From the NCBI RefSeq assembly GCF_009933175.1, contig NZ_MAEJ01000027.1:1-64000 (forward strand): a stretch of 64,000 nucleotides of DNA, in the 5' to 3' direction. Made by a program: the position numbers and the translations under genes. This document shows, piece by piece, positions 8,974-18,661 of the stretch; position 1 is the first letter of the stretch; each line of letters starts with the position of its first letter. The notes below the pieces were generated by a model, which worked only from the letters and a program-made list of their open reading frames with translations, was not told the DNA's origin and made no database searches. This DNA comes from Candidatus Enterococcus huntleyi (GTDB taxonomy: Bacteria; Bacillota; Bacilli; Lactobacillales; Enterococcaceae).

Positions 8974-9807
8974 ATGATTCGAATCGGCTTAACTTCCTTC
9001 AAAGAGCATGATAAATTAACGGGAAAACCGAATAATACCTTGTATGAGTATGCGGGTTATTTGCCGTTTGTTGAGCTAGATACCGCGTATTATGGGATTC
9101 CACGAAAAACCAGTGTTGAGAAATGGGTGGCTGAAGTGCCAACCTCTTTCCGCTTTGTCGTAAAAGTCTATCAAGGGATTAGCGGGCAAGGTAAATGGCA
9201 GGATTATTATGCCTCTGAAGCAGAGATGTTTACGCGCTTTTTAGAAGCGATGGCGCCAATGATTCAATCAGGAAAGCTCTATTGTTTCTTGGTTCAATTT
9301 CCATCGACCTTCAAATGTACCAAAGAAAGTGTCGCCTACCTTGAGCGAATCCGTGTCTATTTTGGCGAACTTCCGATTGCGATTGAATTGAGAGATTTTT
9401 CTTGGTATTCTGACAAAATGATTAAGGGTATGAGAAGCTTCATGGAGCAACACAAATTTTCTTTAGCAATTATTGATGAACCACAATTATTAAATACAAC
9501 TGTACCATTTGATCCGTATGTAACGAATCCAGAGTTTGCGTTGTTTAGATTACATGGTAGAAACGCCAATGGATGGCAAAGTAATGATGCGGACTGGCGT
9601 AAAAAGCGGACCTTGTATCGCTATAATCAGCAAGAACTTAGTGAAATATTGGCGATGCTGACAGAAGTTCAAGCGCAAACAAAGGAAGTCGGAATTATAT
9701 TCAATAACAATTCTGGAGGCGATGCGGCAGATAATGCTATGGCATTAAAGCGCATTGCAGGAATTAGTTACGATGATTTGAATCCGGCACAGATTGATCT
9801 ATTTTAA
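8974..9807 (+). CDS. DUF72 domain protein (YecE-like TIM barrel)
   Basis: The 277-residue protein matches the DUF72/YecE family: IRIGLTSFKEHD at the start, ELDTAYYGIP around residue 35, FRFVVKVYQGIS and IAIELRDFSWY in the centre, and a late FRLHGRN. The fold is predicted to be a TIM barrel. The biochemical function of the family is not settled. It heads an apparent three-gene operon with a Cof-type phosphatase 10 bases downstream and an NTP pyrophosphohydrolase-like gene. Confidence 0.83.
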   Translation: MIRIGLTSFKEHDKLTGKPNNTLYEYAGYLPFVELDTAYYGIPRKTSVEKWVAEVPTSFRFVVKVYQGISGQGKWQDYYASEAEMFTRFLEAMAPMIQSGKLYCFLVQFPSTFKCTKESVAYLERIRVYFGELPIAIELRDFSWYSDKMIKGMRSFMEQHKFSLAIIDEPQLLNTTVPFDPYVTNPEFALFRLHGRNANGWQSNDADWRKKRTLYRYNQQELSEILAMLTEVQAQTKEVGIIFNNNSGGDAADNAMALKRIAGISYDDLNPAQIDLF

Positions 9808-9816
9808 GGAGGGCCT

Positions 9817-10659
9817 ATGATTAAAGCAATCTTTTTTGATATTGATGGCACGCTGGTTACAAGCAGTTCAAAAGCCTTAACGAGCACCCGAGAAGCGATT
9901 GCTGCGGCCCAAAAAAAGGGTGTGTTATGTGGCGTCGCGACAGGTAGAAGCCCGGTGCGAATTCAACAAATTACTGATAATCTCCATCTGGATATGTTCA
10001 TTACCTACAATGGACAGTATGTCTATACAGCCGATGAAGTGATTTTTGAGGAAGCTTTTCAACCGGAGGTGTTACAAGAAATTGTCGCATTTGCGGATGA
10101 GCGACACCGCCAGATTCTTTTTGGTGGCAAAGATAAAGTAGACGGTAGCACCACACTGTTAATGGGGCAAGCACGCTGGGTTAAAAAAGTCAGTACTTAT
10201 TTACCTAAATGGTTTCCAGTGCAGACAGTTAAAGTTTTGTTGCAAAAGTTTAGTCCCAATCGGCGAAAGGTGCGTTATGAGCAACTGGAAATATTAGATC
10301 AACCGATCTACCAATGCATTCTATTTAGTCCAGAAGCAGAGGATGAGAAGCTACAAGCGCTATTTCCAAAATGTTCCTTGCAACGTTCGAATCCTTACTC
10401 AGTGGATTTAATTCCTAAGGGGGGGTCTAAATTGAGAGGAATAGATCAATTCCTGCAAACGCGGGGGATTGAGCGCGCCGAAGTGATGGCTTTTGGGGAT
10501 AATTTTAATGACAATGAGATGCTGGCTGGCGTCGGAATTGGTGTGGCCATGGGGAATGGTCGAACGACTACCAAACAATCAGCAGATTATATTACGGATA
10601 CAAATGAAGCAGATGGTATTGCTAAAGCACTGCGACATTTTAACATTATCGGGGAGTGA
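9817..10659 (+). CDS. Cof-type HAD-IIB phosphatase
   Basis: The 280-residue protein has motif I FFDIDGTLVTSS, motif II in GVATGRSP, the large C2-type cap in the middle and the final motif VMAFGDNFNDNEML with the metal-binding aspartates. These are the marks of the Cof/YidA subfamily, which dephosphorylates sugar phosphates or flavin and pyridoxal phosphates. ATG follows AGGAGGGCCT. It is 10 bases after the DUF72 gene and 8 bases before the next gene. Confidence 0.88.
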   Translation: MIKAIFFDIDGTLVTSSSKALTSTREAIAAAQKKGVLCGVATGRSPVRIQQITDNLHLDMFITYNGQYVYTADEVIFEEAFQPEVLQEIVAFADERHRQILFGGKDKVDGSTTLLMGQARWVKKVSTYLPKWFPVQTVKVLLQKFSPNRRKVRYEQLEILDQPIYQCILFSPEAEDEKLQALFPKCSLQRSNPYSVDLIPKGGSKLRGIDQFLQTRGIERAEVMAFGDNFNDNEMLAGVGIGVAMGNGRTTTKQSADYITDTNEADGIAKALRHFNIIGE

Positions 10660-10666
10660 GTAAGTA

Positions 10667-11194
10667 GTGGCGAAGCAAACACCATTTGAACAAGCAGAGG
10701 AATTTCATCGGACGTTTGATCCTCGAAGGCCTGCTGTGCCCACCGCATTTTCTGCGGAAGAAGCCAGTTTTCGGGCAGGATTTAAACAAGAGGAACTAGT
10801 TGAGTTATTGTATGCAGCGAGTAATAACGACTTGGCTCTTTTTGAACAGTTAACGGAGCAATTGCAACAAGATTTACTCACAGCCAAAGCGAAGGTTTTA
10901 GCCAAAAATGAACCCGTGGCGGATGTTTTGGTGGAAGAAGTCGATGCCTTAGTGGACATGCTTTATTTCACCTATGGCTCCTTCTCACTGATGGGTGTCA
11001 ATCCAATGCCGATTTTTGAGATTGTGCATCGAGCGAATATGGGCAAATTATTTCCAGATGGGAAACCGCATTATGATCCCATCACGAATAAGGTATTGAA
11101 GCCTGAAAATTGGGCGAAAGATTACGCACCAGAGGCGAAGATTGCCGAAGAAATTGAACGCCAACGAATGGCAGCAGAAGCTGACAAGAGTTGA
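10667..11194 (+). CDS. PRA-PH/MazG-like all-alpha NTP pyrophosphohydrolase
   Basis: The 175-residue protein has the helical core of the phosphoribosyl-ATP pyrophosphohydrolase-like family. FKQEELVELLYAA supplies the first acidic pair and EEVDALVDMLYFTYGSF the second (E-x-x-D), which bind magnesium. The region FEIVHRANMGKLFPDGKPHYDP is typical of Lactobacillales homologues. It is expected to remove pyrophosphate from a nucleotide; the substrate is unknown. GTG start, with GGGGAGTGAG upstream overlapping the stop of the HAD gene. A downstream hairpin ends the operon. Confidence 0.75.
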   Translation: MAKQTPFEQAEEFHRTFDPRRPAVPTAFSAEEASFRAGFKQEELVELLYAASNNDLALFEQLTEQLQQDLLTAKAKVLAKNEPVADVLVEEVDALVDMLYFTYGSFSLMGVNPMPIFEIVHRANMGKLFPDGKPHYDPITNKVLKPENWAKDYAPEAKIAEEIERQRMAAEADKS

Positions 11195-11228
11195 ATCAAA
11201 ACTGAGTGAATAGCAAAAAAATACAAAA

Positions 11229-11270
11229 GAAAAGCACACGACGTCTAAAAAAATGACGTGGTGTGCTTTT
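11229..11270. terminator. Bidirectional terminator between the DUF72 operon and aspartokinase
   Basis: The hairpin has arms AAAAGCACAC.ACGTC and GACGT..TGTGCTTTT, giving A-rich and T-rich flanks on both strands. It lies between convergent genes. Confidence 0.8.
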
Positions 11271-11344
11271 GAGATACGAGACTTGCGACCGCTCAAAATT
11301 TTTGATATACAGTATGTCTATTGTAGCCTCCGATAGACTCTTGT

Positions 11345-12694
11345 TTAATCAAAAAAAGTATAGTAAAGAGCGCGAATGGCTTTTTCTTCTTGGGCTTCTT
11401 GAATGCCGAACATAATACTAACTTCAGAGGATCCTTGGTTGATCATCTCTAAGTTGACTTCTTTTCTAGCTAAGGCACTGGTGCTTTCTGCGGTGACCCC
11501 AATCCGTTGGCGCATACCTTCTCCGACGACCATAATCATCGAAAGGTTATGAGTGATACGTAGCTCATCTGGATCCAATTCGAAGGCTAGTCGGCGCATC
11601 AGTTCTTCTTCACTTTCTTTGGTCAGCTGGCGTTCGCGCAAAATAATCGAAACGTCATCAATTCCTGAGGGCATATGTTCATAGCTTAATGAAAGTTCTT
11701 CGAAGATTTGCAAAATTCGGCGAACAAAACCGATTTCTCTATTCATTAAATATTTACTAATGTAGATACTGGCAAAGCCTTGGTCACTGGCGATGCCGAC
11801 CACTGCTTGTTTACTGATGTCACGTTTGGTTGTAATTAAGGTACCTGGATGTTGCGGATTGTTGGTATTCTTAATGACTACCGGAATTTTTGCTCGATAA
11901 GAAGGCATCAAGGCTTCATCATGGAACACAGAGAAACCGGCGTAGGCTAATTCACGCATTTCACGATAGGTTAATTCTTTAATGGTTTCAGGTTGATGGA
12001 CATAACCTGGATGTGAGACGTAGATGCCATCGACATCTGTAAAGTTTTCATATAAGTCAACATTCATACCGGCAGCGATGATTGAGCCAGTAATATCCGA
12101 GCCACCGCGTGAAAAAGTACAGACTTGGCCATCTTCTGTATAGCCGAAGAAACCAGGGATAACTAGAATTTCGGCTTCGTCGCGCCATTTATAAATTTCA
12201 GCATAAGAGTCTTGGAGAATACGGGCATTTCCCGGCTCATCACTCACCAATAAACCTAATTCTTTCGGACTAATGTAACGCGCAGCTAAGCCTTGTGTCT
12301 GTAAAATTCCGGCAACTAGTTTGGCATTGTTATTTTCACCACTGGCCAAGAAGGTATCGGCTAAATGGGGATTGTTGATTAAGTCTAATTCTTGTAATGC
12401 ATCAATGTTTTGGCTAATGGCTGTCATAATTGTTGAATCTACCTGAAAAGCATCGGCAATTTCTTGGTACCGCTGCTTGATTTGAGTGGTCAGATCAGTC
12501 GTAGGTAGGTGGTTGATAGTTGCTTCGTAATAAGCAATCAATAGATCGGTGACCTTCGTATCATCACTCGTTCGCTTACCAGGCGCTGAGACCACGACAA
12601 ACTTACGTTGTGCATCTTCTTTAATGATCTGGATCACTTTTTCTAATTGACTGGCAGAAGCAAGCGAGCTACCACCAAATTTTACGACTTTCAT
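11345..12694 (-). CDS. lysC: Aspartate kinase
   Basis: The 449-residue enzyme phosphorylates aspartate, the first step toward lysine, diaminopimelate, threonine and methionine. It opens with the kinase signature MKVVKFGGSSLASASQLEKV and has FTDVDGIYVSHP and the FSRGGSDITGSIIAAG nucleotide-binding segment. Two ACT regulatory domains occupy about residues 300-449 (VGIASDQGFASIYIS and SMIMVVGEGMRQRIGV). It is monofunctional, without a homoserine dehydrogenase part. GGGAGTGA precedes the ATG. No lysine riboswitch could be recognised in the leader. Confidence 0.92.
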   Translation of the reverse strand: MKVVKFGGSSLASASQLEKVIQIIKEDAQRKFVVVSAPGKRTSDDTKVTDLLIAYYEATINHLPTTDLTTQIKQRYQEIADAFQVDSTIMTAISQNIDALQELDLINNPHLADTFLASGENNNAKLVAGILQTQGLAARYISPKELGLLVSDEPGNARILQDSYAEIYKWRDEAEILVIPGFFGYTEDGQVCTFSRGGSDITGSIIAAGMNVDLYENFTDVDGIYVSHPGYVHQPETIKELTYREMRELAYAGFSVFHDEALMPSYRAKIPVVIKNTNNPQHPGTLITTKRDISKQAVVGIASDQGFASIYISKYLMNREIGFVRRILQIFEELSLSYEHMPSGIDDVSIILRERQLTKESEEELMRRLAFELDPDELRITHNLSMIMVVGEGMRQRIGVTAESTSALARKEVNLEMINQGSSEVSIMFGIQEAQEEKAIRALYYTFFD

Positions 12695-13035
12695 CTATTT
12701 CACTCCCGTTTTTAATCTTTTCCTAAGGATACAAAATTCACCTTGTAAAATCAAGGCGGTTTCAAGATAAATATGTAAAATAACGAGAAAATTTCATAAG
12801 AAAAATAGAATTGTTGTCGTTATAGGAAGTGTTTTTTTTAAAAGAGTCAAAAAAACAAAGAAAATTGTAAAGTTTTTGGTGTTAGATAGTGAATGCTTTT
12901 TTTGTTTATGATATAATCTAGCGTAGACGTCTTTTGTTTTGATAAGACTAGGAACCAGAAATTTTAGATAATTAGGTCGAATGGACAAGAGGTTCATTTA
13001 CTTTAGAGGCATATAGGAAAATGGAGGAACCTTAA
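12695..13035. other. Divergent intergenic region lysC/ezrA
   Basis: These 341 bases hold the leaders of two divergent genes. An extended -10 box (TGATATAAT, 12910-12918) points toward ezrA, leaving a leader of about 110 bases. A small hairpin CCTTG/CAAGG lies in the lysC leader. No gene or named riboswitch was seen. Confidence 0.5.
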
Positions 13036-14757
13036 ATGGGAAGTAATGTTATCATTGGAATCATCATTGCAATAATTATCGTGGCGGCGGTGTTATATTT
13101 AGTCGGCCATTTTATGAGAAAGAAAAACCAAGAGCGACTGGATTTGTTAGAGAAAAGGCGTGAAGATTTATTCGATTTACCAGTTGTCGAAGAAGTCGAT
13201 GATGTGAAACGCATGCATTTAGTTGGCCAAAGTCAAAATACCTTCAGAGAATGGCGTCAGAAATGGACAGACATTTCCACCACTTCCTTTGCTGATTTAG
13301 AGACGAAAATTTTTGAAGTTGAGAACCTTAATGAGAACCTACATTTCCTTAAAGGGAAAAAAATGGTGATTGAAGCGGAAGAAACCATGGATGAGATGGA
13401 AACACAGGTTGCTGAGATTCGTGCGGGACTTCGTGAACTCCGTGAGAGTGAAGAACGTAATTCATTAGAAGTTCAAAAGGCGCTTGATGTATATGAAGAA
13501 TTAAAGAATGGTCTTAAAGAAGACAGCAGTGTCTATGGTCCAGCTTATTCTGAATTACAAAAACAAATCAAAAATATCGAAATCGAATTTACTCAGTTCG
13601 TTACCTTGAATACTTCAGGTGATCCAATCGAAGCACGCGAAGTATTAGAACAAGCCGAACGTCATACGTATGAAGTGGATGATTTGATGAAACGAATTCC
13701 GCCATTGTATGAAGAGTTAAGTAAGACTTATCCAGATCAATTGAAAGAGATTGAAGATGGATACAAACGCATGATCGAACAATATTATGTTTTCCCTGAA
13801 ACAAATTTTGCGGATGACATTAAACGAGCGAAAAAGCGTGTCGAAAATTCTATGAGCGATTTAGAGAAGGCAGAAGTCGAATCTGTTGAGGTTGCTAACA
13901 TTGACACAGCGAATTCAATTGATGCTTTATACGATATTTTGGAACGAGAAATTGAAGCGAAAAAATATGTCGTTCAAAGTCAAAAAGTGATTCAAGATTA
14001 TATTGATCATGCGACGAAAAATAATCGTCAACTTTTGATCGAATTGGATCATACTTCTCAAAGCTATACTTTAAACCATAATCAAGTAGGTCGTGCGCGT
14101 GGCTTCCAAACAGAAGTCGATGAGTTATCTCGCCGCAATAGCCAGATGGAACCACTATTAGCGAAGCATGAAGTTGCGTATTCTGATGTGCAACAATTCT
14201 ACAAGAATGCCTTCAAGATATTAGATGATATTGAAGCGCAGCAAGTTGAGATTGATGAATCATTACGTGAATTGCGTAAAGGTGAAAAAGTCGCGCAAGA
14301 GAAAATCGAGAAGCTTGAATTTAGCTTACGTAATCTGAAACGATTTGTTGAAAAACAACGTTTACCGGGTCTGCCTGGAGATTATCTAGAATTCTTCTTT
14401 GTAGCAACGGATCGTTTAGAAGAATTATCACGTGCGCTTAACCGGATGCGTATCAACATGGAAGAGATTAATAAGTTAGTCAATCTATGTGAAGAAGATT
14501 TAGAGTTACTTGAAAAGAGAACCTATGACTTAGTGGATGCAGCTGCATTGACTGAGCAAATGATGCAATATGCGAATCGTTACCGTCACACACATCCAGA
14601 AATTAGACAAGCAATCGAAAAAACATTGGTCTTGTTTAGTAAAGAGTATCGCTACCAAGATGCTTTGGATGAGATTGGTACAGCGTTAGAACATGTAGAA
14701 AGCGGCGCTTTCAAGCGAATCGAAACCTTCTACTTTAATAATCAAGATTTAGCATAG
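13036..14757 (+). CDS. ezrA: Septation ring formation regulator EzrA
   Basis: The 573-residue protein has one N-terminal membrane segment (VIIGIIIAIIIVAAVLYLVG, about residues 5-24) followed by a long, highly charged cytoplasmic region predicted to be spectrin-like coiled coil. The ending, with VESGAFKRIETFYFNN, is typical of EzrA. It binds FtsZ, limits Z-ring formation away from midcell and links division with cell wall synthesis. AAATGGAGGAACCTTAA precedes the ATG. It is monocistronic and ends with a terminator. Confidence 0.95.
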   Translation: MGSNVIIGIIIAIIIVAAVLYLVGHFMRKKNQERLDLLEKRREDLFDLPVVEEVDDVKRMHLVGQSQNTFREWRQKWTDISTTSFADLETKIFEVENLNENLHFLKGKKMVIEAEETMDEMETQVAEIRAGLRELRESEERNSLEVQKALDVYEELKNGLKEDSSVYGPAYSELQKQIKNIEIEFTQFVTLNTSGDPIEAREVLEQAERHTYEVDDLMKRIPPLYEELSKTYPDQLKEIEDGYKRMIEQYYVFPETNFADDIKRAKKRVENSMSDLEKAEVESVEVANIDTANSIDALYDILEREIEAKKYVVQSQKVIQDYIDHATKNNRQLLIELDHTSQSYTLNHNQVGRARGFQTEVDELSRRNSQMEPLLAKHEVAYSDVQQFYKNAFKILDDIEAQQVEIDESLRELRKGEKVAQEKIEKLEFSLRNLKRFVEKQRLPGLPGDYLEFFFVATDRLEELSRALNRMRINMEEINKLVNLCEEDLELLEKRTYDLVDAAALTEQMMQYANRYRHTHPEIRQAIEKTLVLFSKEYRYQDALDEIGTALEHVESGAFKRIETFYFNNQDLA

Positions 14758-14767
14758 TAAGAATGAC

Positions 14768-14806
14768 AGAAGCTACTCTCCGTTTGGAAGGTAGCTTCTT
14801 CTTTTC
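14768..14806 (+). terminator. Terminator of ezrA
   Basis: The 9-bp hairpin AGAAGCTAC/GTAGCTTCT is followed by a T-rich tract, 11 bases past the stop codon. Confidence 0.8.
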
Positions 14807-14976
14807 TTAAAAAGTTCGTAAATAGCACCTGAAATGGGCAGTTTGAATGGCGGAGTCCATTGAATGAATAGCTGACGATAACAGATGTCTTCACGAATGG
14901 CCAAGGCCAGAACTTGAAAGCTTATAGGACAACAGGTATAATAGGAAAGAATTTCAAATAAGAGGAGTTTTTCGGT

Positions 14977-16119
14977 ATGATATATTTTGATAATAGTGCA
15001 ACAACAGCGATTGATCCTCAGGCATTAGATACATTTATGAAAACGAGTCAACGTATTCAAGGGAATCCATCTAGTCTGCATGACTTGGGAAATCAGGCGA
15101 ATCGTTTATTACAGCAGGCACGCAAACAGATTGCTGATCAGTTGAGTGTCGCGACAGATGAAATATATTTTACCAGTGGCGGAACAGAAGGCGATAACTG
15201 GGTGCTTAAGGGCACGGCGATGGCTAAGCGAGAATTTGGTAATCATATCATTATCTCGGGGATTGAACATCCAGCAGTCAGTGAAACGGCTGAGCAACTG
15301 CGCCAATTAGGATTAGAAGTCAGTATCTTGCCCGTGGATGGCGAGGGCTTTGTCAAGGTGGCTGAGTTAGCTAGCTTGATTAAGAAAGAAACCATTTTGG
15401 TCTCAGTGATTGCCGTGAATAATGAGATTGGCTCAATTCAGCCGATTAAAGAAATTAGTCGCGTGCTAGCTGATTATCCGAAAGTTCATTTTCATGTGGA
15501 TGCAGTGCAGGCAATTGCGAAAGTCCCTCAAGAAGAATGGCTGACTGAGCGTGTCGATTTTGCAACATTTTCTGCTCATAAATTTCACGGTCCACGAGGA
15601 GTAGGTTTTATTTATTGGAAAAAAGGCCGTAAATTAGCGCCGCTTTTGACAGGTGGTGGCCAAGAGAATAATCAACGGAGTAGTACGGAAAATCTTGCGG
15701 GGATCGTTTCGATGGCCAAAGCGTTACGGATTTCTTTTGCGAAAAAAGCGGAACGTCCGAATCACGTGGCATTGTTGAAGGAATACTTGATGGGTGCTTT
15801 AGATGAGTACGAAAAAGTGACATTATTTTCCAAGAAAGATGCCTTTGCGCCGCATATTATCTGTTTTGCGCTTAAAGGGATTCGTGGGGAAGTGTTGGTT
15901 CATGCGTTAGAAGAGAAGCAGATTTATATTTCGACGACGAGTGCTTGTTCGAGTCGTAAGAAACTGTCGAGTTCAACACTAGGTGCGATGCATGTGCCCA
16001 ATGATTTGGCGACTTCAGCTGTCAGAGTAAGTCTGGATGAGAGTAACACAATGGCTGAGATTGAACAATTTTTAATCGTTTTTCATCAATTATATAAAAA
16101 GTTTTCGACAATTAATTAA
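14977..16119 (+). CDS. Cysteine desulfurase (NifS/IscS-like, ThiI partner)
   Basis: The 380-residue PLP enzyme takes sulfur from cysteine and passes it on as a persulfide. The opening IYFDNSATTAIDP, the PLP lysine in FSAHKFHGPRGVGF and the mobile-loop catalytic cysteine in STTSACSSRKKLSSST mark the class I NifS/IscS group. thiI begins 13 bases downstream. In Bacillus the matching NifZ-ThiI pair makes 4-thiouridine in tRNA, so this copy is most likely the ThiI-dedicated desulfurase rather than the general Fe-S cluster enzyme. Confidence 0.92.
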   Translation: MIYFDNSATTAIDPQALDTFMKTSQRIQGNPSSLHDLGNQANRLLQQARKQIADQLSVATDEIYFTSGGTEGDNWVLKGTAMAKREFGNHIIISGIEHPAVSETAEQLRQLGLEVSILPVDGEGFVKVAELASLIKKETILVSVIAVNNEIGSIQPIKEISRVLADYPKVHFHVDAVQAIAKVPQEEWLTERVDFATFSAHKFHGPRGVGFIYWKKGRKLAPLLTGGGQENNQRSSTENLAGIVSMAKALRISFAKKAERPNHVALLKEYLMGALDEYEKVTLFSKKDAFAPHIICFALKGIRGEVLVHALEEKQIYISTTSACSSRKKLSSSTLGAMHVPNDLATSAVRVSLDESNTMAEIEQFLIVFHQLYKKFSTIN

Positions 16120-16131
16120 GGAGCGTATCGC

Positions 16132-17346
16132 GTGAAATATACTGAAATTATGGTTCGCTATGGCGAGCTTTCAACTAAAGGGAAAAACCGTAAAACATTT
16201 ATTATGCAGCTTGCTCAAAATACTCGACGTGCTTTAGCAGAGTTTCCTGCTATGCGGATTCATGCAGACAGAGACCGGATGCATTTAATTCTAAATGGGG
16301 AAGATAGTCAGCTGATTATCCCTAAGCTACAAAAAATATTTGGTATCCAAAACTTCTCACCTAGTGTGCGTGTGGAAAAAGATGTGACGGTTTTAAAAGA
16401 ATCGGTCCAAGCGATTATGAAGGAAATCTATACAGGCAAAGAGACCTTTAAAATCAATGCTAAACGTAGTGACCATCAGTTTGAATTGGATAGTAATGAG
16501 CTGAATCAAGTCTTGGGAAATGCTGTTTTTGATGTCTTTCCAACTATTAAAGCGCAAATGAAGAAACCGGATATTCTACTGCGTGTGGAGATTAGACAAG
16601 ATGGTGCTTATCTTTCCTATGAAACGATTAAAGGTGCGATGGGGTTACCTGTTGGAACGAGTGGCAAGGGGATGCTGATGCTCTCAGGTGGGATTGATTC
16701 ACCAGTAGCTGGCTACTTAGCCATGAAACGCGGCGTAGAGATTGAAGCTGTCCATTTTGCAAGTCCACCTTACACGAGTGAACAAGCGCTGCAAAAAGCC
16801 AAAGATCTAACGGCTAAATTAGCGCCATATGTAGGCAGTATTCAATTTATTGAGGTGCCTTTCACAGAGATTCAAGAAGAGATTAAAAAATCTTTACCAC
16901 AAGGATATTGGATGACTGTCACTCGTCGAATGATGTTGCGTTTAACAGATGCGATTCGTGAACAACGTAAAGGATTGGTCATTATTAATGGCGAGTCATT
17001 AGGCCAAGTTGCTTCACAAACATTGCACAGTATGGTGGCGATTAATGAAGTCACAGCGACACCGATTATTCGTCCAGTTGTTACGATGGATAAGTTGGAA
17101 ATTATCGAATTAGCAGAAAAAATTGATACCTTCCAATTATCTGTACAACCATTCGAAGATTGCTGTACAATCTTTGCGCCACCACAACCGAAGACGCGTC
17201 CACGATTGGATAAGGTTGAAGAATACGAAGCACGTCTTGATATTGAAGGGATGATTGCCCGTTCGATGGCAGGCTTGAAGTTTTCTCAAATCGATGTGGC
17301 GACACCAAAAGAAGCGTTAGACGAAGAGTTTTCAGATTTGTTATAG
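16132..17346 (+). CDS. thiI: tRNA 4-thiouridine sulfurtransferase ThiI
   Basis: The 404-residue protein has an N-terminal ferredoxin-like and THUMP region (about residues 1-165) for RNA binding. The PP-loop ATP-pyrophosphatase motif [18 protein letters not shown] lies near residue 185, and an active-site cysteine lies in [11 protein letters not shown]. It adenylates and thiolates U8 of tRNA and may also feed thiamine synthesis. The rhodanese domain of the E. coli protein is absent, as is normal in Firmicutes. The start is GTG behind AAGGAGCG. It forms an operon with the desulfurase. Confidence 0.95.
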   Translation: MKYTEIMVRYGELSTKGKNRKTFIMQLAQNTRRALAEFPAMRIHADRDRMHLILNGEDSQLIIPKLQKIFGIQNFSPSVRVEKDVTVLKESVQAIMKEIYTGKETFKINAKRSDHQFELDSNELNQVLGNAVFDVFPTIKAQMKKPDILLRVEIRQDGAYLSYETIKGAMGLPVGTSGKGMLMLSGGIDSPVAGYLAMKRGVEIEAVHFASPPYTSEQALQKAKDLTAKLAPYVGSIQFIEVPFTEIQEEIKKSLPQGYWMTVTRRMMLRLTDAIREQRKGLVIINGESLGQVASQTLHSMVAINEVTATPIIRPVVTMDKLEIIELAEKIDTFQLSVQPFEDCCTIFAPPQPKTRPRLDKVEEYEARLDIEGMIARSMAGLKFSQIDVATPKEALDEEFSDLL

Positions 17347-17353
17347 CAAAAAT

Positions 17354-17396
17354 AAAGGAAACGGGAACGGGATTGACCGCTTTCGTTTCCTTTTTT
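17354..17396. terminator. Terminator between thiI and the DUF1048 operon
   Basis: Arms AAGGAAACG and CGTTTCCTT flank a loop and are followed by six T on the plus strand. The A-rich other side allows bidirectional use between convergent genes. Confidence 0.75.
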
Positions 17397-17420
17397 ATTT
17401 GTTGTTTTTTTTACTTGTTA

Positions 17421-17765
17421 TTATTTTTTGAGCCAATCACTCATTGACTGCTCCACTGCTTGATCGACTTGTTTTTGAATGGTTTCATCAAAGGTCTCGT
17501 GATCGCCTAAGAGTGCGTCAGCGAAAGCCGCGACATCTGGACCAGTCACGTCCAGTACATCTTTATCTTGTGAAGCACCTGACTCAAATAAGTCTAGTAG
17601 TTCAGTCAGTGGCTGAAAGTTATTGGTCAAATTGATGGGGTCAACTTTCATAAAATAGTCCTGGATTTCTTGATAGACGATGAGATACTCATTAGGTAAA
17701 GCGCGAGCTCTCTTCTGTAACGCCCGCCATTCTTTCTTTCCTTCGAAGGCTTCTTTAATTCCCAT
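17421..17765 (-). CDS. DUF1048 family protein, copy 2 of a tandem pair
   Basis: The 114-residue, all-helical soluble protein is of the DUF1048 family, recognisable from PNEYLIVYQEIQDYF and the later VLDVTGPDVAAFADALL block. The role is unknown, but DUF1048 genes almost always sit with a PadR regulator, as here. It lies 6 bases after the other DUF1048 gene. The two copies share the same domain layout but are clearly diverged, so they may form a heteromer; that is inference. Confidence 0.8.
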   Translation of the reverse strand: MGIKEAFEGKKEWRALQKRARALPNEYLIVYQEIQDYFMKVDPINLTNNFQPLTELLDLFESGASQDKDVLDVTGPDVAAFADALLGDHETFDETIQKQVDQAVEQSMSDWLKK

Positions 17766-17771
17766 AGTTGT

Positions 17772-18122
17772 TCATCTCCCTAATTTTTTTGCGATATTTT
17801 TATTTAGTTGTTGGCGTAGCTTGTCCCGGTGACTGAGCGCCCCTTCAATAGTCGCAATTTCTGCGATAAATGCATCCAGTGGTTCGCCAACAACTTGGTT
17901 GACCTCGATTCCCTGTGCAGCACTTTCTTCATACAGACCAAGGATTCCTTCCAGCATTGGGTAAAGATTGCGACCAGTAAAATCGCTGTATTTCCATATT
18001 TTTTGGTTAATCAAAAGCCAAGAATCTTGATAGTCTTGCGGTAATTTTTCAATCCGTTTCTGAAATTCCGCTTGTTTTTTGTTCATGTCATTTCCTGTTA
18101 CTTTATCGTAAAAGTTCATCAT
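17772..18122 (-). CDS. DUF1048 family protein, copy 1 of a tandem pair
   Basis: The 116-residue protein has the same helical DUF1048 plan as its neighbour: RIEKLPQDYQDSWLLINQKIWKY, then YPMLEGILGLYEESAAQGIEVNQVVGEPLDAFIAEI. Two consecutive ATGs follow AGGAGGCATAT; I use the first. It lies 49 bases downstream of the PadR gene and is probably repressed by it. No membrane segment or catalytic motif is visible. Confidence 0.8.
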   Translation of the reverse strand: MMNFYDKVTGNDMNKKQAEFQKRIEKLPQDYQDSWLLINQKIWKYSDFTGRNLYPMLEGILGLYEESAAQGIEVNQVVGEPLDAFIAEIATIEGALSHRDKLRQQLNKNIAKKLGR

Positions 18123-18171
18123 ATATGCCTCCTAAAGTTTCTATCCATTTAGCAACAACAATTGAGGATGC

Positions 18172-18495
18172 TTAGTTTTCCTTGATTGAGCCTAGTTTGT
18201 CGACTAAAAAAGACCATTTTGTCCAAAAGTTTTCTAAGTAAGTCTCACCATCAGCGGTTAAGCGATAAAATTTTCTGGCAGGGCCTAACTCCGATTTTCG
18301 TTTCTCCACGGTTACTAAATTCTTCTTTTCTAAACGCAGAAGGACAGTATAAACGGTTCCTTCGACAATATCCTGAAAGCCAGCATGTATTAGGGTATTC
18401 GTAATCTCGTAGCCATACGTTTCGCCAGTATTCTTGATTACCTGTAACACGACACCTTCTAAAGCGCCTTTTAAGAGTTCAGTCATTCCTTTCAA
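18172..18495 (-). CDS. PadR-family transcriptional regulator
   Basis: The protein of about 107 residues has the PadR winged helix: TELLKGALEGVVLQVIKNTGETYGYEI, then EGTVYTVLLRLEKKNLVTVEKR, and the family's GPARKFYRLTADGETYLENF ending. I choose the TTG at 18495, because AAAGGA lies 8 bases upstream of it. The in-frame ATGs at 18504 and 18486 have their nearest purine-rich sequence touching the codon. Short PadR proteins of this class usually repress their own operon. Three matching 10-base sites upstream are candidate operators. Confidence 0.87.
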   Translation of the reverse strand: MKGMTELLKGALEGVVLQVIKNTGETYGYEITNTLIHAGFQDIVEGTVYTVLLRLEKKNLVTVEKRKSELGPARKFYRLTADGETYLENFWTKWSFLVDKLGSIKEN

Positions 18496-18548
18496 TACAA
18501 CCATCCTTTCGAAATTTCCAATTAAGTTTTGTCTTGCTACATAATAAT

Positions 18549-18591
18549 ACTAAGTAGTGTAGATGTCAACTACTTTGTAAGACTAAGTAGT
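18549..18591 (-). promoter_or_regulatory. Candidate PadR operator cluster
   Basis: ACTAAGTAGT occurs at 18549-18558 and 18582-18591, and the inverted near-copy ACTACTTTGT at 18569-18578, all about 50-100 bases upstream of padR. The repeats suggest a multi-site operator for the PadR protein. Confidence 0.5.
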
Positions 18592-18661
18592 GAAAAATAG
18601 ATTTGTGAAATATTCCTTCAAAAAATAGAAAGGAAGTCAATCGTATGAGGAGATTGTCGAT

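Noticed and set aside
18602-18614. Rex-box-like TTGTGAAATATT upstream of rex
   Set aside because: Only one half matches; the partner half is missing, so it does not meet the palindromic consensus.
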